DNA of 64,000 nt from JAICYJ01 sp035695105 (lineage in GTDB: Bacteria > Actinomycetota > Thermoleophilia > Gaiellales > JAICJC01). The DNA lies in the NCBI GenBank assembly GCA_035695105.1, contig DASSEV010000023.1, positions 12,381-76,380 on the forward strand, in the 5' to 3' direction. Each line of letters begins with the position of its first letter. The stretch's first letter is position 1. The notes beneath the pieces are model-generated. The model made no database searches, was not told where the DNA came from, and worked only from the letters and a program-made list of their open reading frames with translations. The position numbers were made by a program, and so were the translations under genes. Below are positions 34,578-42,852 of the stretch, piece after piece.

Positions 34578-35093
34578 GTGACGCTTCCCGTCTGGGTGAC
34601 CGTGCTGATCAGCAGCTTCGTGGGCGGCTTCGTCGCGCGCCGCATCGACGCGCTGCTGGTGCTGCCGCTGCTGCTCGGGAACGCGCAGGGCGGCACGCTG
34701 GCCAGCAACGTGACGACATGGCTGCTCGTTGACACGCTGGTCAACGTCGCGGTGGCCGCCCTGCTCGCCTTCGTCCTGCTCCCGGCGCTGTCGAGCGTGC
34801 GGCCGAGCATCGGCACCGTCTTCATGGCGACGCTGGTCGGCAAGCTGATCGTGTTCGGCGGTACCTTTCTGCTGCTACGCGCCACCCTGCAGTCGAACCT
34901 GGCCGCCGGCGGCGGCATCGCGCTGCTCCCAGCCTTCGGACTGCTCTCGCTGGGCCTGACGGCGCTCGGCATCTACGTGACCGCGACGATGATCGGGTCA
35001 TCGCCCGCGTCCTCCGGTGGGGACGGCGGACGGCTCGACATGTACGGCGGGCAGGCCTACTTCGACGAGTACCGCAAGGGCGACCAGGCGTAG
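34578..35093 (+). CDS. Four-helix membrane protein of unknown function
   Basis: 171 residues from GTG 34578. Hydrophobic helices at about residues 5-22, 50-70, 80-102 and 112-140, then a soluble tail ending DMYGGQAYFDEYRKGDQA. No family is recognised. It ends 4 nt before the stop of the convergent sensor kinase gene. Composition looks like a real inner-membrane protein. Confidence 0.62.
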   Translation: MTLPVWVTVLISSFVGGFVARRIDALLVLPLLLGNAQGGTLASNVTTWLLVDTLVNVAVAALLAFVLLPALSSVRPSIGTVFMATLVGKLIVFGGTFLLLRATLQSNLAAGGGIALLPAFGLLSLGLTALGIYVTATMIGSSPASSGGDGGRLDMYGGQAYFDEYRKGDQA

Positions 35094-35097
35094 CGAG

Positions 35098-36411
35098 TCA
35101 GCTCCCGTGCTGCGGGGCCTGCGCTGCGGGGAGCTCCACCCTGACGACCGTGCCGCCTCCGGGCGCCGCCCCCAGCGTGATGCGGCCCGCGTGGCGCTCC
35201 ACCACCGCCCTGGCGATTGCGAGGCCCAGGCCGCTCCCCTCCGTTCCCGGTGCTGCGGCACCGCGATAGAACCGCTCGAACGCATGCTCACGATCCTCGT
35301 CGGCGAGCCCAGGCCCGTGGTCGGTCACCTCGACCACCGCACCGTCGGCTGACGATCGCAGGACGAGCTGGACGGAGGCGTCAACCGGGCTGTACTTCAC
35401 GGCGTTGTCGAGCAGGATCCGTATCAGCTCCTGGAGCCGTCCGGCCTCGCCGGCGACCGTGACCGGCTCGAGCGTCGCCTCCACCACCCGCTCGGGAAAG
35501 GCGGTACGCAGCTCCTCGCATACAGCGCCTGCAAGCTCGTCGAGCCTGACCGGCTCGAGGTCTCGGTGGCCGCTGTCGGCCTCAGCGAGTGCAAGCAGCT
35601 CGGTCACCGTCCGTGCCATCCGGGCGCCCGTGTCGGCCACGATGGTCGCCGATTCGCGGGCCTGCTCGAGGTCTCCCCGCTCGGTGGCCCTGGCCACGAT
35701 GCGCGCGTGCCCCTGCAGCGCTGTGACGGGCGTGCGAAGCTCGTGAGACGCGTCGGCGACGAACTGCCGTTGCTGCTCGGTCGCCGCCTGGGCGCGAGCG
35801 AGCAGCCGGTTGAAGGCAGCGGCCAGCCGGCCCAGCTCGTCGTGCCGCCCCTCGTCGATGCGGCGGTCGAGATGGTCGCCCGGGATGGCGTCAGCCTCCC
35901 GCCGCATGCGATCGACTGGCTCCAGCGCCTGGCGCGCGAGCAGCGCGCCGAGCAGGCCGGATGCGAGCACGACCACGAGCCCCACCAGGATCAGCGTCGA
36001 AAGCAGCGTGGACAGGCTCGAGTTGATCCGGGCGTTGTCCAGCAGCACGATCGCATAGCCGCCGCCGGGCCGTGCCACCTTCGCCCAGGTCGCACCGGCT
36101 GGCGCGCGCGAGATCGCCTGCTCGACGCCCGAGACGGTGCGTTCGCCCGACCCGGCTGCGTGGCTGCTCGCCACGACGGAACCGGACGCATTCGTGACCC
36201 ACACCCTGGCATCCGGGCCGGCCAGCCGATCGAGCGCAAGCTCCTGAGGCTCCTCCACCGAGGCGGCCGAGTGAGCAAGCCGTGCGACGTCGCGCTGCGC
36301 CTCCGAGCGCAGGTTCGACCGCACGACCAGATAGGTCGCGGCACACGTGGCCACGACCAGCACGGTGATCGTGCCGGCGAACAGCAGTGCCAGCCGCAGC
36401 CGGAAGCTCAC
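35098..36411 (-). CDS. HAMP-containing sensor histidine kinase
   Basis: 437 residues. TM1 at about 7-30, an extracytoplasmic sensor region 31-135 without a recognised ligand domain, TM2 at 136-160, HAMP 160-212, HisKA with the phospho-acceptor H223 in ASHELRTPVTAL, then HATPase_c: DNAVKYS (N box), DHGPGLAD (G1), and GSGLGLAIARAVV (G2). Typical OmpR-partner kinase. The gene overlaps the response regulator by 4 nt and follows it. The neighbouring divergent redox operon is a likely target. Confidence 0.93.
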   Translation of the reverse strand: MSFRLRLALLFAGTITVLVVATCAATYLVVRSNLRSEAQRDVARLAHSAASVEEPQELALDRLAGPDARVWVTNASGSVVASSHAAGSGERTVSGVEQAISRAPAGATWAKVARPGGGYAIVLLDNARINSSLSTLLSTLILVGLVVVLASGLLGALLARQALEPVDRMRREADAIPGDHLDRRIDEGRHDELGRLAAAFNRLLARAQAATEQQRQFVADASHELRTPVTALQGHARIVARATERGDLEQARESATIVADTGARMARTVTELLALAEADSGHRDLEPVRLDELAGAVCEELRTAFPERVVEATLEPVTVAGEAGRLQELIRILLDNAVKYSPVDASVQLVLRSSADGAVVEVTDHGPGLADEDREHAFERFYRGAAAPGTEGSGLGLAIARAVVERHAGRITLGAAPGGGTVVRVELPAAQAPQHGS

Positions 36412-37088
36412 GGCTTGACCGTGTAGCCGACGCCGCGCACCGTCCGGATCGGGGAGTCATCGACGTTGCCTCCAAGCTTGCGACGGAGGGAGCCGACGAA
36501 GTAGTCGATCACCTTCGAGTCGCCCAGGTAGCTGTAGCCCCACACGCCCTCGTAGATCTGCTCCCGGGTGAAGACGCGGCCGGGCGCCTGCATCAGGAAC
36601 GCGAGCAGATCGAACTCGCGGGCGGTCAGTTCGAGCGAACGACCGTCGGCGGAGGCCTCGCGTGTGTCCGGGTCGAGCCTGAGCGAACCGACCTCGAGTG
36701 GGCCGCCGGTGCCTTCGGCCCGCCGTGCCAGGGCACGCAGCCGGGCCAGCAGCTCCTCCACCGCGAACGGCTTGGCGAGGTAGTCGTCCGCGCCCGCATC
36801 GAGCCCGATGACACGGTCGCCGACCCGGTCGAGCGCGGTCAGCATCAGGATCGGCATCCTGTGACCGGAACGGCGCGCCGCCCGGCACACGCTCAGCCCG
36901 TCCAGGTCGGGCAGGCGCACGTCGAGCAGGACCATGTCGGGCTCGTCGCGCTCGATCGCGGCGAGACCCTCGGAGCCGGTGCCTGCCAGCTCCACCCCGT
37001 AGCCCGCCTCCAGCAGCTCGACCTCCAGCAGCCGCGCGATTGCCGGATCGTCCTCGATCACCAGCAGCCGCTGTGGTCGCTGCCCCAT
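36408..37088 (-). CDS. OmpR/PhoB-family response regulator
   Basis: 226 residues from ATG 37088; the upstream in-frame stretch is not homologous. Receiver domain with acidic pair EDD (residues 12-14), phospho-acceptor D56 in VLLDVRLPD, T/S in LTALD and K in YLAKPF. DNA-binding winged helix at about 130-226: LELTAREFDLLAFLMQAPGRVFTREQI, VIDYFVGSLRRKLG, IRTVRGVGYTV. Autoregulation and control of the divergent operon at 37220 are expected, since only 131 bp separate the starts. Confidence 0.94.
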   Translation of the reverse strand: MGQRPQRLLVIEDDPAIARLLEVELLEAGYGVELAGTGSEGLAAIERDEPDMVLLDVRLPDLDGLSVCRAARRSGHRMPILMLTALDRVGDRVIGLDAGADDYLAKPFAVEELLARLRALARRAEGTGGPLEVGSLRLDPDTREASADGRSLELTAREFDLLAFLMQAPGRVFTREQIYEGVWGYSYLGDSKVIDYFVGSLRRKLGGNVDDSPIRTVRGVGYTVKP

Positions 37089-37219
37089 GCGCCAACCATA
37101 CTCGCCGACCTCGGCCCTATCCGTTTCCTTACCAAAGCCGTGACGAACGCTCGATCGGCGCCTACCACCCTCCCAACCGGGCTTCCTAGCGTGGGTGCAT
37201 CCGATCAAGGAGACCCCCG

Positions 37220-37399
37220 ATGCTCTCGAGCAAACGACATGTCCTCACGATTTCCGCCGTCATCGCGACGGCGACCATGGCAGCCGGGGTGGGCACGTTG
37301 TCCCTCGCCCACAGCCATGCGGCACCGCCGGCGGCCGCCACGTCGGGGCAGGCGCCCGCGCCGTTCACCTGGGCCGACAACCAGGAGGGGGGCGACTGA
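37220..37399 (+). CDS. Small exported protein, first gene of redox operon
   Basis: 59 residues; AAGGAGA seven bases before ATG 37220 makes translation very likely. A basic N-terminus and hydrophobic core (VLTISAVIATATMAAGVGTLSLAHSHAAP) look like a signal peptide or signal anchor; cleavage after AHA would leave about 27 residues ending PFTWADNQEGGD. No Cys, His pair or FMN-attachment motif. No homologue recognised. Two bases separate it from the next small gene. Confidence 0.7.
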   Translation: MLSSKRHVLTISAVIATATMAAGVGTLSLAHSHAAPPAAATSGQAPAPFTWADNQEGGD

Positions 37400-37401
37400 C
37401 C

Positions 37402-37602
37402 ATGCTGCAGCGAATATGGGCAGGCATGGCCGCCATGTGGGCGGTGATGGCCGTCTTCGCCGTGCTGGCGCTGCGCCAGGCGCCGGTGGCGCCGTCGACC
37501 ACGTCGACCGCGACCCACGCGGTCACGTCGAGCTCCACCGTGGCCAGCCGTCCATCCTCAACATCCGCGACGCAGGTCGCGGCCGTCACCCGGACATCGT
37601 GA
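37402..37602 (+). CDS. Small single-helix membrane protein
   Basis: 66 residues from ATG 37402. One N-terminal helix (IWAGMAAMWAVMAVFAVLALR) followed by a Ser/Thr/Ala-rich tail, probably extracytoplasmic and flexible. No cofactor-binding motif. Its stop overlaps the apbE start by one base (TGATG), so it belongs to the operon. A role as an assembly or anchoring factor for the redox module is inference. Confidence 0.68.
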   Translation: MLQRIWAGMAAMWAVMAVFAVLALRQAPVAPSTTSTATHAVTSSSTVASRPSSTSATQVAAVTRTS

Positions 37603-38561
37603 TGCGGACGCTACGCACATATCGATTCCGGGCGATGGGCACCGACTGCTCGATCGTCGTCGCCTTCCCGATCTGGGAGGCGGCGGCGGCGCGGCGGGCG
37701 ATCGAGGCAGCGCTGTCCGAGATCGGCGCGCAGGAGCGGGCGCTGTCGCGGTTCGATCCATCCAGCGACCTGTCGGCGTTGAATGCGGCCGCCGGCCGCT
37801 GGACGCCGGTCGGCGACCGGCTGCTGCGGGCGCTGTCCGCCGCGGTCGACGCCCGCACCGCCACCGGCGGCGCATACGACCCGACCGTGCTTCCGGCGCT
37901 GATTGCGGCCGGATACGACCAGTCGTTCGAGCACCTGCGCCCGCGCAATGCCGGCAGCATCGCCGGCTGGCGCGCGGGCGCGGCGATCGAGCTCGACCTG
38001 GAAATGGGCCGGGCGCGGGTCGCCGCCGGATCTGCCGTCGACCTCGGCGGCATCGGCAAGGGGTTGTCGGCCACGACGGCTCTGGCGGCGATGCGCTCGG
38101 TCAGCCCGCGTATGACCGGCGCGCTGGTCGATCTCGGCGGCGACATCGCCGCGTGGGGTGCGGCGCCCGATCTGGGCCCTTGGCGCGTCGCGGTCGCGAA
38201 CCCCCATGACCAGGAGCGGCCGCTCGGCGTGCTCGAGCTGTACGACACCGGCGTGGCCACCTCCGGCCGCGACCGCCGCCGGCTCGGCGCCGACGGCAGC
38301 GGGCACCACCTGATCGATCCGGCCACCGGCCGTCCGGCCGTCCCCGGGCCGCTGACCGTGACCGTGGTCGCTCCCAGTGCGCTCGAGGCAGAGCCGCACG
38401 CGACCGCGCTTGCGATCACGCCGGTCGAGCAGGCGGCCGCCTATCTGGCGCGGCGCCCGCACCTCGGTGCGATCGTCGTACCGGAGAAGGGCCTGCCGTT
38501 CGCGATCGGCCGCGTGCCGATGGACGAGACCGTCCCGTGGCCCGAGGCGGTGGCGACATGA
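37602..38561 (+). CDS. apbE: FAD:protein FMN transferase (ApbE)
   Basis: 319 residues from ATG 37602. ApbE attaches FMN covalently to Thr/Ser of D-x-x-[S/T]-G-A-[S/T] motifs, outside the membrane in most bacteria. Visible motifs: FRAMGTDCSIV, LSRFDPSSDLSALN (the FAD-binding R-F-x-x-x-S-D-L-S), VDLGGIGKGLSA and ALVDLGGDIAAWG, VATSGRDRRRL and HHLIDPATGRPA with the Mg site. It has no signal peptide, so this copy may act in the cytoplasm or as part of a complex. No protein in the window shows the acceptor motif. Confidence 0.93.
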   Translation: MRTLRTYRFRAMGTDCSIVVAFPIWEAAAARRAIEAALSEIGAQERALSRFDPSSDLSALNAAAGRWTPVGDRLLRALSAAVDARTATGGAYDPTVLPALIAAGYDQSFEHLRPRNAGSIAGWRAGAAIELDLEMGRARVAAGSAVDLGGIGKGLSATTALAAMRSVSPRMTGALVDLGGDIAAWGAAPDLGPWRVAVANPHDQERPLGVLELYDTGVATSGRDRRRLGADGSGHHLIDPATGRPAVPGPLTVTVVAPSALEAEPHATALAITPVEQAAAYLARRPHLGAIVVPEKGLPFAIGRVPMDETVPWPEAVAT

Positions 38562-39127
38562 CGCTCACCGCGGCGCTTCCGGTGGCCTGGCTGGTCGCCC
38601 GAGCGGCCGGGCTGGTCGCCTTCGGCATCCTCACACTCTCCACGTGGCTGGGACTCGGCATGAGCACCCGCCTGCTCGGGCCGCGCTTCCAGGCCCGCCT
38701 GCTCGGGTGGCATCGAACGCTCGCCTGGACGGGCCTCGGCATGATCGCGCTCCACATCGCCGCGGTGCTCGCGGACCCAGTGCTCGGGTTCGGACTCCCG
38801 GCCGTGCTGATTCCGTTCGCCGCTCCGTGGCGGCCGGCGGCGATCGCGGCCGGTGTGGTCGCCGGCTGGCTGACGCTGATGCTCGCCGTCTCGTTCCGGA
38901 TGCGGAGCCGTATCGGCCAGCGCGGTTGGCGGCGGCTGCACTACGCCAGCTTCGCGGCGTTCGTGCTGGCGCTCATCCACGCGATCTCGTCCGGCACCGA
39001 CCTCGTCGGGCTGGGCGGCCCGATCGTCGCCGTCGTCGCGGGCGGGCCGGTGTTGTGGCTGACGCTCGTGCGCATCCTCACCCCCCGCAGGCGGCCCGCC
39101 GCGGCGGCGGCCGCGATGGCCCGATGA
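38558..39127 (+). CDS. Ferric-reductase-like transmembrane (bis-haem b) protein
   Basis: 189 residues from ATG 38558 (4-nt overlap with apbE). Five or six helices. Haem ligands appear as H-x13-H in one helix (WHRTLAWTGLGMIALHIA) and H-x12-H in another (LHYASFAAFVLALIHAI), the pattern of the ferric reductase/YedZ-MsrQ family that carries electrons across the membrane through two b haems. It lacks the C-terminal FAD/NAD domain, so electrons must come from a separate donor: the ferredoxin and reductase encoded next. Confidence 0.85.
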   Translation: MTLTAALPVAWLVARAAGLVAFGILTLSTWLGLGMSTRLLGPRFQARLLGWHRTLAWTGLGMIALHIAAVLADPVLGFGLPAVLIPFAAPWRPAAIAAGVVAGWLTLMLAVSFRMRSRIGQRGWRRLHYASFAAFVLALIHAISSGTDLVGLGGPIVAVVAGGPVLWLTLVRILTPRRRPAAAAAAMAR

Positions 39128-39162
39128 CGACCACCAAGCAACCGACTGGAAAGGACATCACC

Positions 39163-39369
39163 ATGAGCTACCGCATCATCATTGACCGCACGATCTGCTC
39201 CGGCTATGGCTCGTGCATCGAGGAGTCACCGACGCTCTTCGCGCTCGGCGCCGACGGCATCGCCACGGCGCCGGGCGAGACCGACAATCGGGACGCCGCA
39301 ATCGGCGCCGCGCTCGCCTGCCCGATGGGGGCGATCGCGGTTCTCGACGAGAGCGGGAAGGAGCTGTGA
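39163..39369 (+). CDS. Ferredoxin, probable 3Fe-4S type
   Basis: 68 residues from ATG 39163, selected for the AAAGGA eight bases upstream; ATG 39124 overlaps the previous stop and would add 13 residues. Cluster pattern ICSGYGSCIEESP ... ACPMGAI gives C-x5-C and one C-P, the three-Cys arrangement of actinobacterial ferredoxins that serve P450s. Small acidic protein. It lies next to its presumed reductase with a one-base overlap. Confidence 0.88.
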   Translation: MSYRIIIDRTICSGYGSCIEESPTLFALGADGIATAPGETDNRDAAIGAALACPMGAIAVLDESGKEL

Positions 39370-40544
39370 TGAATCCCGAATGCACCGATGTGCTGATCCT
39401 GGGAGCCGGCCTCGCCGGCTCCCGCACAGCCGAGACGCTGCGAGCACTCGGATTCGAGGGACGCGTCCTCGTCTGTGGTGACGAGCCTCACCTCCCCTAC
39501 GAGCGTCCCGCGCTGTCCAAGTCCTTCCTTGCCGGCCGCGCCACGCGCGGCGAGCTGGCCCTCCGGGATCCCTGCTACTGGCGCGACCGTGGGATCGAGA
39601 TGCGACCCTCGGCTCCCGTCGAGTCGCTCGACGTGCGGCACCGGACCGCAGTCGTGCGTGGCCGAATCGTGACCTGGCAGCGGCTCGTGATGGCCACCGG
39701 CGTGCGGGGCCGTCGCCTCCCTGCGCTCGACCGGTACGACAACGCGCACCAGCTGCGGACGCTCGATGACGCCGCCCGTCTGGCCCCCAAGCTGCAAGCG
39801 GGCATGCGCCTCGCCGTGATCGGTGCCGGATTCGTCGGCCTCGAGGTCGCCTCGACGGCTCGAGCGCTGGGCGTCGACGTGTCGGTTATCGACGTGGCAG
39901 CTGTCCCGTTCGCCACCAGCCTGGGACGGGAGGTGGGCTCATGGATGGCGGAGATCGCCGCGGATCGCGGAGTCGATCTGCGGCTCGGGCGCAGCGTGGC
40001 CAGCGTCGCCGGGGAGCGTCGCATCGACGCCCTGGTGCTCGATGATGGCTCAGCAATCGAGTGCGATGTCGTGCTCGTCGGCATCGGCAGCCTGCCGAAC
40101 TCCGAGCTTGCTGCCGGCCAGCTGGCGCTGGCCGAGGATGGCGGTGTCGCGGTCGATGCCCGCGGTCGCACCACCGTCGACGGCGTCTACGCCTGCGGCG
40201 ATGTGGTCACGAGCATCGATCACGGGCGCATCGAGCACTGGAGCGCCGCAAGTGCGACCGCCCGCACGGTCGCGCATGAGCTGGCGGGCGTGCCGCCTCC
40301 GGAGCCCGCTGTGTCCTACTTCTGGACGGATCAGTTCGCCCATCGACTGCAGGTGGTCGGGCACCCACGCCCCGGATGGGAGCCGTCGATCGATCCGTCC
40401 GGCGGCGGATTCGCTGCTCGCTACCACGACGAACACGGCCGTGTGCGGGCGGTCGCCCTCCTCGACCGTCCCGATCTGCTGGCGGAAGCACGAGCACAGG
40501 TCACGGCCGGTGCGCTGGACGACGAGCATCGAGCCGTGGCGTGA
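39369..40544 (+). CDS. NAD(P)H:ferredoxin reductase-type flavoprotein
   Basis: 391 residues from ATG 39369 (TGATG overlap). Two Rossmann motifs: LILGAGLAGSRTAETL for FAD and LAVIGAGFVGLEVAS for NAD(P)H; YERPALSKSFL, VMATGVRGR and GVYACGDVV are standard for the rubredoxin/ferredoxin reductase family (RhdA3/ThcD-like). C-terminal reductase domain YFWTDQFAHRLQVVG. It should pass electrons from NAD(P)H to the adjacent ferredoxin. Last gene of the operon. Confidence 0.92.
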   Translation: MNPECTDVLILGAGLAGSRTAETLRALGFEGRVLVCGDEPHLPYERPALSKSFLAGRATRGELALRDPCYWRDRGIEMRPSAPVESLDVRHRTAVVRGRIVTWQRLVMATGVRGRRLPALDRYDNAHQLRTLDDAARLAPKLQAGMRLAVIGAGFVGLEVASTARALGVDVSVIDVAAVPFATSLGREVGSWMAEIAADRGVDLRLGRSVASVAGERRIDALVLDDGSAIECDVVLVGIGSLPNSELAAGQLALAEDGGVAVDARGRTTVDGVYACGDVVTSIDHGRIEHWSAASATARTVAHELAGVPPPEPAVSYFWTDQFAHRLQVVGHPRPGWEPSIDPSGGGFAARYHDEHGRVRAVALLDRPDLLAEARAQVTAGALDDEHRAVA

Positions 40545-40558
40545 CGCTGCCAGCAGCG
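40545..40558. terminator. Short dyad between convergent operons
   Basis: CGCTG and CAGCG flank a CCAG loop directly after the reductase stop and 5 nt before the stop of the convergent glutamate decarboxylase. A 5-bp GC stem is weak; it is listed because it fills the only gap between the two convergent units. Confidence 0.3.
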
Positions 40559-40562
40559 GAGG

Positions 40563-41954
40563 CTAGTGGTGGAAGCTCTCGCTCGTCTTCGCGTCGTGGA
40601 TCGGCTGGGTGTGGCGCTCGAGCTGCGGCTGGATGCGGTGCATGTCCTCGACCAGCAGGTCGGCCATGTCGTGGCTGAACCCATTGCGGACGACGACACG
40701 CAGGGCCGCCAGATCGGTGCGGTTCGCCGGGAACGTGTACGCGGGCACCTGCCAGCCGCGCTCCCTCAGGGCGGCCGACACGTCGAACACCGAGTAGCCG
40801 CTGACGTCGTCGCGTAGCGTGAAGGCGAACACGGGCAGTTCGTCGCCGCGGGTCAGCAGCCGGTAGGGGCCGATTGCCCCGATTGCCGCCGAGAGCCGTG
40901 TCGCGACGTCGCGGGAGTACTCCTGCACGCCGCGGTAGCCGTCGAAGCCCAGTCGCAGGAAGTTGTAGTACTGCGCGACAACCTGGCCTCCGGGCCGGGA
41001 GAAGTTGAGCGCGAAGGTGGGCATGTTGTCCCCCAGGTAGTTCACCCAGAAGATCAGGTCGCTGGGCAGGGCGTCGGCGTCACGCCAGACGATCCACCCG
41101 ACCCCCGGATAGACCAGCCCGTACTTGTGACCCGAGGCGTTGATGGATGCGACCCGTGGAAGCCGGAAGTCCCACTCCAGGTCAGGGTCGAGGAACGGGG
41201 CGATGAACGCGCCCGAGGCGCCGTCGACGTGCAGCGGGACATCCAGGCCGGTGCGCTCCTGGAGATCGTCGAGCGCCGCAGAGATCTCGGCCACCGGTTC
41301 GTAGGATCCGTCGAACGTCGAGCCCAGGACGGCAACCACGCCGATCGTGTTCTCGTCGCAGAGCTTGACTGCCTCTTCCGCCGACAGGTTGAACCGGTTG
41401 CCCTCCATCGGCACCAGCCGCATGTCGACGTCCCAGTAGTTGGCGAACTTCTCCCAGCAGACCTGGACGTTGATGCCCATCACCAGGTTAGGGCGGGCCG
41501 AGTCCTCCTTCCCCTCCGCCTTCCGGCGATGCTGCCAGCGTCGCTTGAGCGCGAGACCGGCCAGCATCGCCGCCTCGCTCGAGCCTGTCGTCGAGCAGCC
41601 GGTCGCCTGCTCGAAATCGGGGGCGTGCCAGAGACGGGCGAGGATGTTGACGCAGCGCGCCTCCAGCTCCGCCGTCTGCGGGTACTCGTCCTTGTCGATC
41701 ATGTTCTTGTCGAAGCACTCGCTCATCAGCTGCTCGGCCTGAGGCTCCATCCAGGTCGAGACGAAGGTTGCGAGGTTCATCCTTGCGTTGCCGTCCAGCA
41801 TCAGCTCGTCGTGAACGATCTGGTAGGCGACGTCCGGCGGCAACTCGCCGGCCGGCATCTCGTGGCGTGGAATGCTCGCGATCTCCCGCGTGAAGATCGG
41901 CGCCACCGCGAGATCGGCGGTCCGTTCCGCCGACTTGGGATGCTTCAGTGTCAT
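40563..41954 (-). CDS. gadB: Glutamate decarboxylase
   Basis: 463 residues from ATG 41954, same length as E. coli GadB. Converts glutamate to GABA and CO2, consuming a proton. Motifs: NLATFVSTWMEPQAEQLM, TGCSTTGSSEAAMLAGLALKRRW, HVDGASGAFIAPF, and the PLP Lys K277 in SINASGHKYG. The C-terminal tail ends TSESFHH; the two His resemble the pH-sensing C-terminal plug of GadB. No glutamate/GABA antiporter is adjacent. Overlaps the amidotransferase upstream by 4 nt. Confidence 0.95.
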   Translation of the reverse strand: MTLKHPKSAERTADLAVAPIFTREIASIPRHEMPAGELPPDVAYQIVHDELMLDGNARMNLATFVSTWMEPQAEQLMSECFDKNMIDKDEYPQTAELEARCVNILARLWHAPDFEQATGCSTTGSSEAAMLAGLALKRRWQHRRKAEGKEDSARPNLVMGINVQVCWEKFANYWDVDMRLVPMEGNRFNLSAEEAVKLCDENTIGVVAVLGSTFDGSYEPVAEISAALDDLQERTGLDVPLHVDGASGAFIAPFLDPDLEWDFRLPRVASINASGHKYGLVYPGVGWIVWRDADALPSDLIFWVNYLGDNMPTFALNFSRPGGQVVAQYYNFLRLGFDGYRGVQEYSRDVATRLSAAIGAIGPYRLLTRGDELPVFAFTLRDDVSGYSVFDVSAALRERGWQVPAYTFPANRTDLAALRVVVRNGFSHDMADLLVEDMHRIQPQLERHTQPIHDAKTSESFHH

Positions 41955-42796
41955 GACATGACCTCCGCCGAACGGATCGGTTTGAAGGGGACGATCTCGT
42001 CGCGCGTCCCGTCGATCAGGGAGCAGGTCGCCTCCGGCACCTCGTTCCACGCGCCAGGCAGATCGCCCAGCGGCTCGGACACGATCAGCCGCGAGGCATC
42101 CGAGACCTCGGCCAGGTACGGGTTGTCCGGATACATCCCGCGAAGCGTCGCGACGTCGGTGCTGTAGTAGAGCGACCGGGCCGTTCCGTCGCTCGAGTAT
42201 CTGAACGCCCACACCCGCCGGCCGTCGGTCGTCGCAATCGTGCCCTGCATCGGGCTCGAGACGCCGCGTCGATTTCCCACGTCCTCGACCAGCCCGACCG
42301 CGCGTGCCACAGCCGTCCATGGATCCGCCTCCAGGCCGAACGTCAGCGCGAGGTAGAAGAGCAGCTCGGAGTCGGTCGTCCCTTCGATCTCCGGAAAGAG
42401 CGCAGGAGCAACCTCGAGGAGCAGGTCGCGCTTGAGGTCGGGGAACCCATGGATCAGGCCGTTGTGCATCCACAGCCATCTCCCGTGCCGGAACGGATGG
42501 CAGTTCGTCTGCTGCACCGGCGACCCCGTCGATGCGCGGATATGGGCGAAGACGACGCCCGACGTGATGTGCCGGGAGATGTCCCGCAGGTTCCGGTCGT
42601 TCCAGGCCGGCTCGATGCTCCGGAACACGGCCGGCGTCTCCTGCGTGCCGTACCAGCCGACGCCGAATCCATCACCGTTCGTCTCCTCGGCGCCAAGCTG
42701 CGAGTGCAGGCTCTGGACGATCAGCGAGTGCTCGGTCGAGTAGAGCAGGTGCTCCATGGGCACGGGCGAACCGCAATACGCCAACCAGCGACACAT
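41951..42796 (-). CDS. Class II glutamine amidotransferase (YafJ/EgtC-like)
   Basis: 281 residues from ATG 42796, placing the nucleophile at C2 (MCRWLAYCGSP), as required after Met removal. NGDGFGVGWYG, FAHIRASTG, HPFRHGRWLWMHNGLIHGF and EGTTDSELLFYLAL match the DUF4082/GATase_4 group that includes EgtC. No synthase domain is fused and no ergothioneine genes are nearby. Coupled to GadB: it might supply glutamate from glutamine, or hydrolyse a gamma-glutamyl compound, for the decarboxylase. This pairing suggests a glutamine-to-GABA acid-resistance unit. Confidence 0.88.
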   Translation of the reverse strand: MCRWLAYCGSPVPMEHLLYSTEHSLIVQSLHSQLGAEETNGDGFGVGWYGTQETPAVFRSIEPAWNDRNLRDISRHITSGVVFAHIRASTGSPVQQTNCHPFRHGRWLWMHNGLIHGFPDLKRDLLLEVAPALFPEIEGTTDSELLFYLALTFGLEADPWTAVARAVGLVEDVGNRRGVSSPMQGTIATTDGRRVWAFRYSSDGTARSLYYSTDVATLRGMYPDNPYLAEVSDASRLIVSEPLGDLPGAWNEVPEATCSLIDGTRDEIVPFKPIRSAEVMS

Positions 42797-42852
42797 CGCC
42801 GCATCCTGACCCGGCACCGTCGGGCGCAGCCTCATCCGAACCGGACGATCCC

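Noticed and set aside
36387..37601. N-terminal extension of ApbE over the response regulator
   Set aside because: It is antisense to the regulator and overlaps two small genes with better signals; ApbE homology starts at 37602.
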